DNA of 47,929 bases, taken from positions 16,829 through 64,757 of the forward strand of contig PMKE01000121.1 of the NCBI GenBank assembly GCA_003158585.1. The letters run 5' to 3'. This document shows, one piece after another, positions 9,918 through 19,276 of the stretch (position 1 is its first letter; every line of letters starts with the position of its first letter). The position numbers were made by a program, and so were the translations under genes. This DNA is from Alphaproteobacteria bacterium (lineage in GTDB: Bacteria > Pseudomonadota > Alphaproteobacteria > Micropepsales > Micropepsaceae). The notes below the pieces were generated by a model. It saw nothing but the letters and a program-made list of their open reading frames with translations, was not told the origin of the DNA and did no database searches.

Positions 9918-12144
9918 CGCCGCCGCACGGCGCATCGTGCTCTCCGGCCAAGTGCAGGGCGTGGGCTTCCGGCCCTTCGTCTATCGGATCGCGCACACCT
10001 TCGGATTGACAGGCTGGGTGCGCAACGGCGCGGGGCGCGTCTTCATCCATATCGAAGGAGAGCCGCGGCAGATCGCGGAATTCGAGCGTGCCCTGGTGGC
10101 GGAGGCACCGCCGCTGGCGAGGCCCAAGGTCGAAAGCGTGGCCGCCGCCGCGTTCGAGAAGGCGCAGGATTTCCGCATCCTGACCAGCGAGGAGGCGGAG
10201 GTGGCCGACGTGCATCTGCCGCCGGACCTCTTCTGCTGCGAGGATTGCCTCAGCGAGGTTGCGACGCCGGGCGAACGGCGCCATCGCTATCCCTTCACCA
10301 ACTGCACGCGCTGCGGGCCGCGCTATACGATCATCAAGTCGCTGCCCTACGACCGCGCCAATACCTCCGTGGCGGGGTTCACGCTCTGCCGCCATTGCCG
10401 CGAAGAATACGAAAATCCCCTGGACCGGCGCTTCCACGCCCAGCCGCTGGCCTGCCCCGTCTGCGGCCCGAAGCTCACCTTCCGGCGCGCGGGCGAGAAG
10501 GACCTGATGGGCGAAGAGGCAATGCGTGCGGCCGTCACTTGTTTGCGGGCGGGCGGCATCGTCGCGGCCAAAGGCGTGGGCGGCTATCACCTGTTGTGCG
10601 ATCCGATGAACGAGGCGGCGGTGCAGCGTTTGCGGGTGCGCAAGAAGCGACCGCACAAGCCGCTGGCCGTGCTGTTCCCGCAGAGCGGCGCCGACGGCCT
10701 CGATGCGGTACGCCGGCATGCAATCCTGAGCGACATCGAAGCGGATGCACTGCGCGACGTGGCGCGGCCCATCGTACTGGTACGGCGGCGGGACGATTGC
10801 ACGTTGAGTGCCGCCGTCGCGCCGGGACTGAGCGAGCTGGGCGTCTTTCTGCCCTACAGCCCGCTGCATCATCTGCTGCTGACGGATTTCGGCGGACCGC
10901 TGGTCGCCACCAGCGGCAATGTCAGCGGCGAGCCGGTCATCACCGACAACGAGGAAGCGGAAGAGCGGCTGGCGCAAACGGCCGACGCTTTCCTGCATCA
11001 CGACCGGCCCATCGTCCGGCCCGCCGACGATTCCGTGGTGCGCGTCATCGCGGGACAGCCGCGCCCCTTCCGCATCGGGCGCGGCATGGCGCCGCTCGAA
11101 ATCGAACTCGAAGCGGAGTTCCCGGAACCGACGCTCGCCGTGGGCGGACATATGAAAGGCGCGGTCGCACTCGGCTGGGGGCGGCGCGTGGTGGTGTCCC
11201 CCCATATCGGGGAACTCGACAGCCCGCGCAGTTTGAAAGTCTTCGAGCAGGTCATCAGGGATTTGTCGGCGCTTTATCGCGTGGACGTGCGGCGCATCGT
11301 CTGCGACGCGCACCCCGGCTATGCAAGCACCCGCTGGGCGGCGGCGCAAGGATTGCCGGTCGTGCGCGTGCAGCATCATGTGGCGCATGCTTCCGCACTG
11401 GCGGGCGAGTATCCCGAGATTTCCCGCTGGCTGGTATTCACCTGGGACGGCATCGGTCTCGGCGACGATAGAACGCTGTGGGGCGGTGAGGCGTTTTTGG
11501 GGCGGCCCGGCGCCTGGAAACGCGCCGCCAGCATGAGATCGTTCCATCTGCTCGGCGGCGATCTCGCCGGACGCGAGCCCTGGCGCTCGGCCGCCGCACT
11601 GCTGTGGGAGACGGGCCGCGACTATGCTCCGCCGGTCCGTGACGGGAAACTGGCGGCGGAAGCCTGGAAGAAACGCGTCGGCACGACGCAAAGCTCGTCG
11701 GTGGGACGGCTGTTCGATGCCGCGGCGGCGCTGGTTCTCGGCATCGGCACGGCGAGCTACGAGGGCCAGGGGCCGATGATGCTGGAAAGTGCCGCCGAGG
11801 ACGCCGAAGCGGACGCCCTGCCTCTCCGGCACGAAGGCGGGCTCGTCATCGCCGATTGGGAGCCGCTCTTGGCGATGCTTCAAGACGAGCGGATACCACC
11901 CACGCGGCGCGCCGGTGTCTTCCACGAAAGCCTGGCGCAGACCATTGCGGCACAGGCGGAGGTGCTGAAGCCGTTCGACGCCGTGGGCCTCAGCGGCGGC
12001 GTATTCCAGAACAAGCGGCTGGCGGAGCGCGTCACGGCGCTCTTGGCCGCGCGGGACATTCCGGTGTACTTGCCCGAGGCCGTGCCTGCCAACGACGGCG
12101 GCCTGGCCTTCGGCCAGTTGATCGAGACGATGAGCAAGCCATGA
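9901..12144 (+). CDS. hypF: Carbamoyltransferase HypF
   Basis: The 747-residue enzyme makes the carbamoyl group that HypE turns into the cyanide ligands. Domain order is complete. An acylphosphatase domain occupies roughly residues 8-95 (VQGVGFRPFVYRIA). Two zinc fingers follow (CCEDC, NCTRCGPRYTI, CRHCREEYENPLDRRFHAQ, CPVCGPKL). Next comes a YrdC-like domain (KGVGGYHLLCD, KKRPHKPLAVLFP, TSGNVSGEP). The last is a Kae1-like domain (HPGYASTRWAA, HHVAHASALAGEY, LSGGVFQNKRL). The ATG lies 17 bp inside hypD, and the stop overlaps hypE by ATGA. Confidence 0.95.
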   Translation: MAPKPDAAARRIVLSGQVQGVGFRPFVYRIAHTFGLTGWVRNGAGRVFIHIEGEPRQIAEFERALVAEAPPLARPKVESVAAAAFEKAQDFRILTSEEAEVADVHLPPDLFCCEDCLSEVATPGERRHRYPFTNCTRCGPRYTIIKSLPYDRANTSVAGFTLCRHCREEYENPLDRRFHAQPLACPVCGPKLTFRRAGEKDLMGEEAMRAAVTCLRAGGIVAAKGVGGYHLLCDPMNEAAVQRLRVRKKRPHKPLAVLFPQSGADGLDAVRRHAILSDIEADALRDVARPIVLVRRRDDCTLSAAVAPGLSELGVFLPYSPLHHLLLTDFGGPLVATSGNVSGEPVITDNEEAEERLAQTADAFLHHDRPIVRPADDSVVRVIAGQPRPFRIGRGMAPLEIELEAEFPEPTLAVGGHMKGAVALGWGRRVVVSPHIGELDSPRSLKVFEQVIRDLSALYRVDVRRIVCDAHPGYASTRWAAAQGLPVVRVQHHVAHASALAGEYPEISRWLVFTWDGIGLGDDRTLWGGEAFLGRPGAWKRAASMRSFHLLGGDLAGREPWRSAAALLWETGRDYAPPVRDGKLAAEAWKKRVGTTQSSSVGRLFDAAAALVLGIGTASYEGQGPMMLESAAEDAEADALPLRHEGGLVIADWEPLLAMLQDERIPPTRRAGVFHESLAQTIAAQAEVLKPFDAVGLSGGVFQNKRLAERVTALLAARDIPVYLPEAVPANDGGLAFGQLIETMSKP

Positions 12145-13142
12145 TCGAAGACCGCCATGTGACGCTGGCGCACGGCAACGGCGGGCGCTACATGCGCGAG
12201 CTGATCGAAGAGATCTTCATGCGCCATCTCGCCGATCCGGCGCTCGACACCGGCCTCGATGCCGCGCCGCTGGAACTGCCGCCGGGTATGGTGCCGGTGA
12301 TCACCACCGACGGATTCACCGTGCAGCCGCTGGAATTCCCCGGCGGTGACATCGGCTCGCTCGCCGTCAACGGCACGGTGAACGATCTGGCGGTCAGCGG
12401 CGCCGAACCGAAATACCTGACGCTCAATGCCATCATCGAAGAGGGCCTCGAGATCGCTTGCCTGGAGCGCGTGACGGCGAGCATTGCCAGGGCCGTTCGC
12501 GAAGCGGGCGTGCACATCGTGGCGGGCGACACCAAGGTGGTGCCACGCGGCAACGGCGGCGGGCTTTATCTCGTCACCACGGGCGTCGGCGTGCGTGCGC
12601 CGGAGCGCCGCCTCGGCATGGAATTGATCCAGGCGGGCGACGCGATCCTGGTCTCCGGACCCGTGGGCGATCACGGCATCGCCGTAATGCTGGCGCGCGA
12701 GGCTTTCGAGCTGAGCGGCACGCTGAAATCCGATTGCGCGCCCGTCATGCCTTTCACGGCGATCTCGGCAGGCGTGCGCTTCATGCGCGATCCGACGCGC
12801 GGCGGACTCGCCACCGTGGCCCACGACATCGCGCGCGCCACCGCCATGATCATGCGGCTCAAGGAGACGGCGATCCCGGTGCGCGACGAGGTGCGCTCGG
12901 TGTGCAGGATGCTGGGCTACGATCCCTATTACCTCGCCTGCGAGGGTCGCGTGGTGGCAGTGGTTGCGCCCGAAGCGGCGGACGGCATAGTTGCCAAGTG
13001 GCGCACCATTCCCGGCGGCGAAGGAGCCGCCGTCATTGGTACAGTGCAGAAAGGCCGAGCCGCGGTAGTGCTGGAGACCGAAATCGGCGGCGAGCGTTTT
13101 CTCGAAGAACTGGAGGACGATCCCCTGCCCCGGATCTGCTGA
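12141..13142 (+). CDS. hypE: Carbamoyl dehydratase HypE
   Basis: The 333-residue ATP-dependent dehydratase converts the carbamoyl group on its C-terminal cysteine to thiocyanate. The protein ends in the diagnostic PRIC tetrapeptide, so the acceptor Cys is intact. The family N terminus (LAHGNGGRYMRELI) and the phosphate-binding GDTKVVPRGNGGG are present. The start overlaps hypF (ATGA). It is the last gene of the hyp operon, and no hypA, hypB or hydrogenase subunit gene follows; the next gene, 5 bp on, is convergent. Confidence 0.95.
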   Translation: MIEDRHVTLAHGNGGRYMRELIEEIFMRHLADPALDTGLDAAPLELPPGMVPVITTDGFTVQPLEFPGGDIGSLAVNGTVNDLAVSGAEPKYLTLNAIIEEGLEIACLERVTASIARAVREAGVHIVAGDTKVVPRGNGGGLYLVTTGVGVRAPERRLGMELIQAGDAILVSGPVGDHGIAVMLAREAFELSGTLKSDCAPVMPFTAISAGVRFMRDPTRGGLATVAHDIARATAMIMRLKETAIPVRDEVRSVCRMLGYDPYYLACEGRVVAVVAPEAADGIVAKWRTIPGGEGAAVIGTVQKGRAAVVLETEIGGERFLEELEDDPLPRIC

Positions 13143-13147
13143 GGCAG

Positions 13148-14077
13148 CTATTCCTCGAAGGGCTCGATGGTCTGCCGGCAGCCGACCAGAAAGATGTCGC
13201 CGACAAGCTGGAAGGGCCGGTTGTCCACTTCGCACTCGTGCCGTTCGATCAGCTCGGCGAAGCGGCGGTAGAGCGAAGGATATTCCTCCTCGCGCGTCGC
13301 CGAAGCGACCGGCACGCCGTTAATGACAAGTTCGGCTCCGTGGCCCGAGAGCCGCATGGCGCCCTCTTTCGTTTCGATGTCGATGACGCAATCCAGGATG
13401 CCCCGGTGGCGGAAATCGAACTCGGCTTCGATGACCGCGCCCGACTCCGTGCGGAAAACGATCTCCGCGGCGATCGGGGTTTCGCAGTTAGACGGCACGA
13501 GGAGGCGGGCGGATTCGACAAAGAGCGTCTCGGGGATGATCCTGGTCAGGATCGAAATGGCGTTGATCCCCGCATCGAGAACACCGAAACCGCCGGCCTT
13601 CCAGATCCAGGTCTGGCCGGGATGCCATTGCCTGACATCTTCCTTCCAGACGACATGGCCCCGGCCGACCGGCCGCGAATCGAGCCAGCGTTCGGCGGTA
13701 TCCACGGTCGCGGAATGGCGGGCATGCCAGGTCTGGTACAGTGTGCAACGGTTCCTGCGCGCAAGCCGAAGCAAGTGGTCGAGTTGCGCGGTCGTCGAAC
13801 ACGGTGGTTTTTCCAGAAACACATGCTTGTGCCGCTCCAGGGCCAGCCTTGCCGCGTCGTAATGCACCTGGGGCGGAGCACAGATCGCGATGGCGTCGAG
13901 GTCCGGTACGCCGTCGAGCATATCTTCGACCGTTGCGAAGCAGGGCACACCCTCGATCTCCGTCGAGCCGCCGGCGCAAGCCATAAACTCGAATGCCGCG
14001 GAGGATCGCAGGGCCGGAAGGTGCTGATCCCGGGCAATCTTGCCGACGCCAACGATGCCGACGCCAATCCGCTTCAC
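13148..14077 (-). CDS. L-arabinose/D-galactose 1-dehydrogenase, Gfo/Idh/MocA family
   Basis: The 309-residue NAD(P)-dependent enzyme oxidises the sugar at C1 to its lactone. The Rossmann region reads VGIVGVGKIARDQHLPAL. The motifs CAPPQVHYDAARLAL, KHVFLEKPP, TWHARHSA and WKEDVRQWHPGQTWIW closely recall the Azospirillum L-arabinose 1-dehydrogenase and Pseudomonas galactose dehydrogenase group, as I remember them. The start is GTG with GAGGTGG just upstream. It follows the lactonase and GntR genes on the same strand, giving two consecutive oxidative steps. Substrate preference (galactose or arabinose) cannot be read from the sequence. Confidence 0.85.
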   Translation of the reverse strand: MKRIGVGIVGVGKIARDQHLPALRSSAAFEFMACAGGSTEIEGVPCFATVEDMLDGVPDLDAIAICAPPQVHYDAARLALERHKHVFLEKPPCSTTAQLDHLLRLARRNRCTLYQTWHARHSATVDTAERWLDSRPVGRGHVVWKEDVRQWHPGQTWIWKAGGFGVLDAGINAISILTRIIPETLFVESARLLVPSNCETPIAAEIVFRTESGAVIEAEFDFRHRGILDCVIDIETKEGAMRLSGHGAELVINGVPVASATREEEYPSLYRRFAELIERHECEVDNRPFQLVGDIFLVGCRQTIEPFEE

Positions 14078-14167
14078 ACGACCACCTCGTCCGGTTGCTC
14101 AAAAGTACATATTGCCAAACATATAGTGACCAACGCCGACCTCATCTCAGATCGTCCCGACAACGGG

Positions 14168-14920
14168 TCAACGCGAAACCCGCACTTTCACGCTGCGCTG
14201 CCGCGGCTCCGTCTCCGCCTCGCTCTCGGCCTTCTCGATCAGGTTCAGTGCTTCCAGGATCAACTCGCGCATCGCATTCTCTGCACTTTCGGAATCGCCG
14301 GCCAGAATGGCGTCGGAAATCTTCTTGTGATCGGGCACACTGGCGCGGCGCACGCCCTTGAAGCGGTTCTGCATGCGGATGCTGAAGCGCAATGCGGTTT
14401 CTGTGACGCCGCTTAGCTGCGAATAGAACCTGTTGCCGGAGGCGCGCAGCACCGCGACGTGAAAGGCGATGTCCGAAGGAAGCGGATCGTCCTCACCTTC
14501 GTCCGCTGCCGCCATGCGCGCGATGGCGGCATTGATAGCGGCCTTCTTCTCCGGCGTGGCGACGACGGCCGCCAGCGCCGCAGCCTTCGGCTCAACCGCA
14601 AGACGCACCTGTGCGAATTCCCTCAACAACGAGAACGAAATCTTGCGCTCGAGCAGCCAGCGCAGCACGTCCGGGTCGAGCAGATTCCAGTTATCTTCCG
14701 GCTGGACCCAGGTTCCCTGCCGCGGCCGCGCGCTCAAAAGTCCCTTGGCGGTGAGCATCTTAACGGCTTCGCGCAGGACGCTGCGGCTGGCGCCGTATTG
14801 CTTGCATAGATCGGCTTCGATGGGGAACGGGTTCTTGACGGTGTAGGTGCCGGAGACGATGGCGATGCCGAGCGCCTGCACGATCCTGTAGGTCAGGTTC
14901 TGACCGTCCGCGCGTGCCAT
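14168..14920 (-). CDS. FadR-subfamily GntR transcriptional regulator (candidate repressor of the galactan locus)
   Basis: The 250-residue protein has an N-terminal winged helix-turn-helix (residues about 8-75; recognition region YGASRSVLREAVKMLTAKGLL). The C-terminal FCD ligand domain (about 95-230) keeps metal-ligand candidates D150, H154 and H198. The third family His near 220 appears replaced (MRELI). It lies between the lactonase gene (12 bp) and the dehydrogenase gene (90 bp), so it is probably co-transcribed with both. Related regulators sense sugar acids. I infer that it binds the ATTTAT-N3-ATAAAT sites of this locus; no direct evidence is visible. Confidence 0.88.
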   Translation of the reverse strand: MARADGQNLTYRIVQALGIAIVSGTYTVKNPFPIEADLCKQYGASRSVLREAVKMLTAKGLLSARPRQGTWVQPEDNWNLLDPDVLRWLLERKISFSLLREFAQVRLAVEPKAAALAAVVATPEKKAAINAAIARMAAADEGEDDPLPSDIAFHVAVLRASGNRFYSQLSGVTETALRFSIRMQNRFKGVRRASVPDHKKISDAILAGDSESAENAMRELILEALNLIEKAESEAETEPRQRSVKVRVSR

Positions 14921-14932
14921 CCCGCCGTTCCT

Positions 14933-15817
14933 TCAGATGCCAGCCACCCCGTCCCGCCGGAACCGGTGTTCCGGCAGGCCAGTTACATTCACATTGTACA
15001 CCAAGACATCCCCAGCGCCAGATTGGCGAGACAGCGCTTCCCCTCCAAGTCCCTGCCGCGCAGAGGTGACAAAAAGCAGGTCAAGTTGCGGACCTCCGAA
15101 GGCGACACAGGTCGGATGGCTAACCGGCACCTCCAGGACCCGGTCGATGCGACCGTCCGGCGCATAGCGCACGACGCACCCTGCTCCCCATCGGGCATTC
15201 CACACGAAGCCCTCTGCATCGACGGCCGACCCGTCGGGCGAGCCCCTGTCCGGTGTGGTCGCAAAGATGCTGCGGCCGGAGATGGTGCCTTGCACGGCCG
15301 AGAAGGCGTAGCGCCAGATCGTGTTCCAAGCGGAGTCCGCGAGATAGAACCAAGCGCCGTCGGGACTCCAACAGATGCCGTTCAAAATGGTCACGCCGCT
15401 TTCGCAGAGGCGGACGCTGCCGTCGAAACAGTAGAGATGTGCCTTGCCCGCCCCGGCCTCGGTCTCCGCCAAGCCGCCGACCCATAAGCGTCCCTGACGG
15501 TCCACCCGACCGTCGTTGAGACGAAATCCCGGCCGCAGCGACTCGGGCCGCGCCAGCCAGACGATGGAACCGTCATGGGGATCGTAGAGGGCAAAACCGC
15601 TCTCAAAGGCGGCGATCAGGCTGCGGCACCCCTCGACGAAGCCGAACGAGCAGAGCCGTTCCGGGGTGGAGAATTTCCGAAGCTCGCGGCGGCGCCAATC
15701 GAAGCGGTACAGCAGGCGCTCCTCGATGTCGGTCCACCACACCGATTGCGTCTCGCCGTCCCACAGAATGCACTCGCCGAGCGTATTGCCGGCCTTGATC
15801 GTTTCGACAGGTTCCAT
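14933..15817 (-). CDS. SMP-30/gluconolactonase-family sugar lactonase
   Basis: The 294-residue six-bladed propeller hydrolyses sugar lactones. Recognisable family segments are the metal-ligand Glu region LGECILWD near the N terminus, LNDGRVDRQGRLWVGG, ILNGICWSPDG with YLADS, and PDGSAVDAEGFVW. I chose ATG 15817 (MEPVETIKAGNTLGE); the long upstream frame to 16012 overlaps the symporter remnant and is not family-like. With the adjacent 1-dehydrogenase it should open galactono- or arabinono-lactone. It starts right after the symporter remnant. Confidence 0.87.
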   Translation of the reverse strand: MEPVETIKAGNTLGECILWDGETQSVWWTDIEERLLYRFDWRRRELRKFSTPERLCSFGFVEGCRSLIAAFESGFALYDPHDGSIVWLARPESLRPGFRLNDGRVDRQGRLWVGGLAETEAGAGKAHLYCFDGSVRLCESGVTILNGICWSPDGAWFYLADSAWNTIWRYAFSAVQGTISGRSIFATTPDRGSPDGSAVDAEGFVWNARWGAGCVVRYAPDGRIDRVLEVPVSHPTCVAFGGPQLDLLFVTSARQGLGGEALSRQSGAGDVLVYNVNVTGLPEHRFRRDGVAGI

Positions 15818-15819
15818 CC

Positions 15820-16230
15820 TCACCAGAATACCGCATAGAGCGCGACAAGCGTACCCACGATCGCGAGGGCGGCGAGGTTGAAGCCCCTGCCGGTCGAATA
15901 GTCGATGCCGCCGAGTTCGACGCCTTTCTGCGCCTCGGCGACGCTCTTGGCCGCCGGCGCGCGCTGAATGATGTACTGGTTGAACCCCCAGGTGGAGAAA
16001 TTCATGATCCACATGCCGCCGACGATCACCGATATGCCCGGCAGGTATTTATAGAAAGGATTGTCGGACTTCAGAATCATGTGGAAGTGATCCGGCGCCT
16101 TGGTCATCAGCATGTTGAAACCGTCGATCACCCCGGGCAGCCCGCTGCCGCCGGAAATGCGTTCAAGCACGATGACGACGATGACACGCGCGGGATCAAA
16201 TTCCGGACACAACGGAAGCTTACGAATCAC
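15820..16230 (-). pseudogene. Remnant of a sodium:solute symporter gene, internally deleted
   Basis: The 136-codon frame joins two distant pieces of a symporter like the intact one at 33208-34866. The first piece reads DHFHMILKSDNPFYKYLPG through NQYIIQRAPAAKSVAEAQKG, matching the middle of the intact protein. It then jumps straight to IDYSTGRGF...LVALYAVFW, which matches the extreme C terminus. The N-terminal half and about 250 residues in the middle are gone. The first 10 or so codons do not align. It shares the promoter region with the TonB receptor gene and precedes the lactonase by 2 bp. A functional peptide is very unlikely. Confidence 0.82.
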
Positions 16231-16271
16231 GCCAGTTTAATTTGCTGTTGTTATATGATTATTATTCGTGG

Positions 16272-16287
16272 CGTAAGCGCTGTCACG
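16272..16287. promoter_or_regulatory. Possible LacI-family operator upstream of the TonB receptor gene
   Basis: The segment CGTAAGCGCTGTCACG has the central AGCGCT and flanking TAA/GTCA halves seen in many LacI-family operators of alphaproteobacteria. The flanks are asymmetric and no LacI-type gene is in the window, so support is weak. Confidence 0.3.
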
Positions 16288-16429
16288 CCTCGGCCATTCT
16301 GTCGAACCCGCACTACGGCAGGTCTTTGGGCGAATTTGCTTGCGGCAGGGAGTGCACTCTTAAGGTGCAAAAGGCTCGCCATTACCTAAGTAAATATTTG
16401 ATCCGTTGCAGCAAAACAACAATATGCCA

Positions 16430-16457
16430 TTGACGGCGCCGTATTTATATTATAAAT
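16430..16457 (+). promoter_or_regulatory. Promoter with operator copy 1, TonB receptor / lactonase divergent region
   Basis: The perfect palindrome ATTTAT-ATT-ATAAAT lies at 16443-16457. A -35-like TTGACG is at 16430-16435, and TATAAA or TAAATA inside the palindrome can serve as -10. A repressor bound here would cover the -10 region. The region is shared with the leftward symporter-remnant/lactonase/GntR/dehydrogenase unit. Confidence 0.65.
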
Positions 16458-16513
16458 AGGATTATAAAATATCCGCTCTGCAACGGATGCGGATTTATGG
16501 GGAGGGCTATCTC

Positions 16514-19201
16514 GTGAAATCACTACAACGTTTGCTTCTGTGCAGCGCAAGCATCTTGGCGGTCGCAGTACCCGCCATCGCGCAAGAGAGCGTGGAGACG
16601 ATCACCGTTACCGGCATCCGCGAAAGTCTTCGCGATTCGCTGGTGATGAAGCAGAACTCGCCGCTCATCACCGATAACATTTCGACCAAGGATATCGGTC
16701 AGCTTCCCGACGTGACGATCGCGGAAGAGCTCAACCGCCTGCCGGGCGTAACCACGACCCGCGACCGCGGCAATGCGAGCCAGGCAGCGGTTCGCGGTTT
16801 GGGACCACGTCTGGTGTTCGGCCTCGTCAACGGCCGCGAAGTAGCATCGTCGGAACCGTCCCAGGACGTTCGCTGGGAAGTGTATCCGTCCGAAGTGCTG
16901 TCGGGCGCGCAAGTTTACAAGACGCAGGACGCAACTATCATCCCAGGCGGCATTGCGGCGACCATCGACATCCGCACAGTTTCGCCGTTGGACTACGAAG
17001 GCCCGTCGCTCAATCTGCGTGCCGGCCCCACCTACAATCAAGGGGGCAACGACTTCCCGCACTATAATACCTGGGGTCTTCGCGCGAGCGGCGCCTACAT
17101 CAGCCACTTGACGGACAATTTCGCGATCGCGTTGGCCGCAAGCTATCAGAAAGAAAAGAACGGCTATGCCGATCTTCGGTCTTGGGGCTGGAACACGACG
17201 GGTACCAGCCTCCCATCCGATCTGAACGGCGATGGCTATGACGAGTCCACCACCTGGGGCCTCAATTCGGATGTCGAGGAGATTCAGCAGGATCGCATGG
17301 CGGTCATGGGTGCCGCCGGATGGCGTCCGACCTCGAATCTCGAGATCAAATTCGACGCCCTCTATTCCTCCTACAACATCCACGAGAACCAGTTTCAGGG
17401 TTGGTTCGCAAACAACATTCTGGGCAACTGGGACGGGAGCAATGAGCCTCAATACAATTGCGCCGGCTGTTCCTACACGGTCGTCGATCACGTCATTGTC
17501 GCGGGGCATCTGCCTAACGAGAACCTGACTGCAAACTACTGGTGGGCTGGTCACAACATTGACGGGGTTAACGATCAAAGCATGCTCGGCCGCTACGGCG
17601 AACGGCATAATCTGCTCGTGACCGGCCTGAACTTCAATTTGACGGAGGGGTCGTGGGTCGCCAAGCTGGATCTGTCCCACTCGCAAGCCCAACGCAAGAA
17701 CCAATGGATCGGGCTCTATCTCGACACGCAATTTGCCAACGGCCTCGACTTCGACATAGGTGCCGGCCATGCGCCCAGCGCGTCGTTCCTTGGGCCCGTC
17801 GATCCCACCGACCCGGCAATCCAATCGACCGGCGGACGTACCGGCGAGATCGACACCTACCACGAGACCGATCATATCTCGGCGGTAGCCTTAGACGTTA
17901 CGCGTGCGATCGACGGCTCGTTCTTTACTGCTTTCGATGCCGGCATGCGCATGTCCGATCGCGCGAAGGGTAATCAGCAATGGGGGTACTACCCGGCAAC
18001 GGCCACAAACGCGGCTGGGTCTCTACCCGGTTTGGAAGAGTTCTCGATCAAGACAATCACTGCTCCGCCGCTGGTTTATGGCAACTTCGATGAGCTGTAT
18101 CCCTTGGTGTACCCAGGGGCACCTGCCTTAGCTGTGGCGGACAGCGCCGAACTCATGCTGGACAACTCGAAAGTTCACGAAAGTACCATCGAAGGCTATC
18201 TGAAGGTGGAATTCGCGGGCGATATCGGCAGCATACCGATGACCGGCGGCCTCGGCGTACGCGTCGCACATGTCGGTACGTCGAGCAGGGGTTATCAAAC
18301 CTTTGACAATCAGGCCACCTTCTCGCCGGTTATGCTCACGAACAGCTACACCGACGTGCTGCCCAGCCTGAATGCGACCTTCCACTTTACGGACGAGCAA
18401 CAGCTGCGTTTTGGCGCTTCGATTGCCGTATCGCGTCCGCCGCTGGATGCGCTGATCCCGGGCTTGAATTTGGGCACCAATCCTCCGGGATGCACCCCGT
18501 CTCCCTGTACGGGCGGCGGCGGCAACCCGTTCCTCAAGCCTTATAAGGCCAATCAACTCGATCTGTCTTACGAGTGGTACTTCCATGACGAATCGATGTT
18601 GGCCGCGGCCGTGTATTACAAGCACCTCCTGACCTACATCACGGCGCTTTCGACTCAGGAGGTTATCAACGGCCTCAACTACACCATAACCGGACAAGGC
18701 AACGGCAAGGGCGGCGACGTCGAAGGCGTGGAACTGACGTTCCAGACGCGCTTCTACTTCTTGCCGGAGTTCTTTAGCAACTTCGGTACCTATGCGAACT
18801 ACGCCTATGCAATGTCCAACATTCACGAGGTCTACCCCATAGCGTCAGCGTACGAGTCTCCGTTTACGATGGTCGGACTGACCAAGCATACGGCGGAGGT
18901 CGACCTTTACTACGACAACAGCGGCTTCGAAGCGCGGGTTGCTTACAAGTACCACAGTGCGACGACTGCCGCGCCGACCTGGGTCGGCACCGTTCTGAAG
19001 AAACAAGACGCTGAGGGATTGCTCGATGTCAGCGCCTCGTATCAGTGGAACGATCACATCGGTATGCGTCTGCAAGGCCGTAACCTCACCGGCACACCGA
19101 ATCGGTACTCGATGAATAACAACACCAATGAACTGGCGAACGACCAAGGCTACCAAGTGTTCGGCCGTTCCTTCCTGTTCGACATCTCTTACAAGAACTA
19201 A
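16514..19201 (+). CDS. TonB-dependent outer-membrane receptor, probable galactan oligosaccharide uptake
   Basis: The 895-residue beta-barrel receptor imports large substrates across the outer membrane using TonB energy. A signal peptide (VKSLQRLLLCSASILAVAVP, cleavage after AIA) is followed by a TonB-box-like ETITVTG, a plug domain (LPDVTIAEELNRLPGVTTT, AAVRGLGPRLVFGLVNGR, PSEVLSGAQVYKTQ) and a long barrel ending LFDISYKN. I chose GTG 16514, with GGGGAGGG about 7 bp upstream, rather than ATG 16487, which would put that site inside the gene and bury the signal peptide. Two galactanase genes follow, so galactan fragments are the likely cargo. This is inferred from context. Confidence 0.9.
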   Translation: MKSLQRLLLCSASILAVAVPAIAQESVETITVTGIRESLRDSLVMKQNSPLITDNISTKDIGQLPDVTIAEELNRLPGVTTTRDRGNASQAAVRGLGPRLVFGLVNGREVASSEPSQDVRWEVYPSEVLSGAQVYKTQDATIIPGGIAATIDIRTVSPLDYEGPSLNLRAGPTYNQGGNDFPHYNTWGLRASGAYISHLTDNFAIALAASYQKEKNGYADLRSWGWNTTGTSLPSDLNGDGYDESTTWGLNSDVEEIQQDRMAVMGAAGWRPTSNLEIKFDALYSSYNIHENQFQGWFANNILGNWDGSNEPQYNCAGCSYTVVDHVIVAGHLPNENLTANYWWAGHNIDGVNDQSMLGRYGERHNLLVTGLNFNLTEGSWVAKLDLSHSQAQRKNQWIGLYLDTQFANGLDFDIGAGHAPSASFLGPVDPTDPAIQSTGGRTGEIDTYHETDHISAVALDVTRAIDGSFFTAFDAGMRMSDRAKGNQQWGYYPATATNAAGSLPGLEEFSIKTITAPPLVYGNFDELYPLVYPGAPALAVADSAELMLDNSKVHESTIEGYLKVEFAGDIGSIPMTGGLGVRVAHVGTSSRGYQTFDNQATFSPVMLTNSYTDVLPSLNATFHFTDEQQLRFGASIAVSRPPLDALIPGLNLGTNPPGCTPSPCTGGGGNPFLKPYKANQLDLSYEWYFHDESMLAAAVYYKHLLTYITALSTQEVINGLNYTITGQGNGKGGDVEGVELTFQTRFYFLPEFFSNFGTYANYAYAMSNIHEVYPIASAYESPFTMVGLTKHTAEVDLYYDNSGFEARVAYKYHSATTAAPTWVGTVLKKQDAEGLLDVSASYQWNDHIGMRLQGRNLTGTPNRYSMNNNTNELANDQGYQVFGRSFLFDISYKN

Positions 19202-19212
19202 CAGACTGCGTG

Positions 19213-19243
19213 CGGCGGGGGATTTCCACTCCCCCGCCGTTTC
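19213..19243 (+). terminator. Hairpin after the TonB receptor gene
   Basis: A perfect 10-bp stem, CGGCGGGGGA (19213-19222) and TCCCCCGCCG (19230-19239), has a 7-nt loop and is followed by TTTCC. It is probably the first of two tandem terminators. Confidence 0.65.
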
Positions 19244-19276
19244 CTCCCCGAGAAGAAACAGATTTGTTGCATCCTG

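Noticed and set aside
9637-11925. 762-codon open frame on the minus strand opposite hypD/hypF
   Set aside because: It is the mirror of high-GC codons of hypF; composition is R/H/Q-rich, with no family motif, and the plus-strand frame encodes a complete HypF.
14100-14150. CATATTGCCAAACATATAG upstream of the dehydrogenase gene considered as a sixth operator of the galactan locus
   Set aside because: It does not fit the 6-3-6 palindrome; only scattered AT matches.
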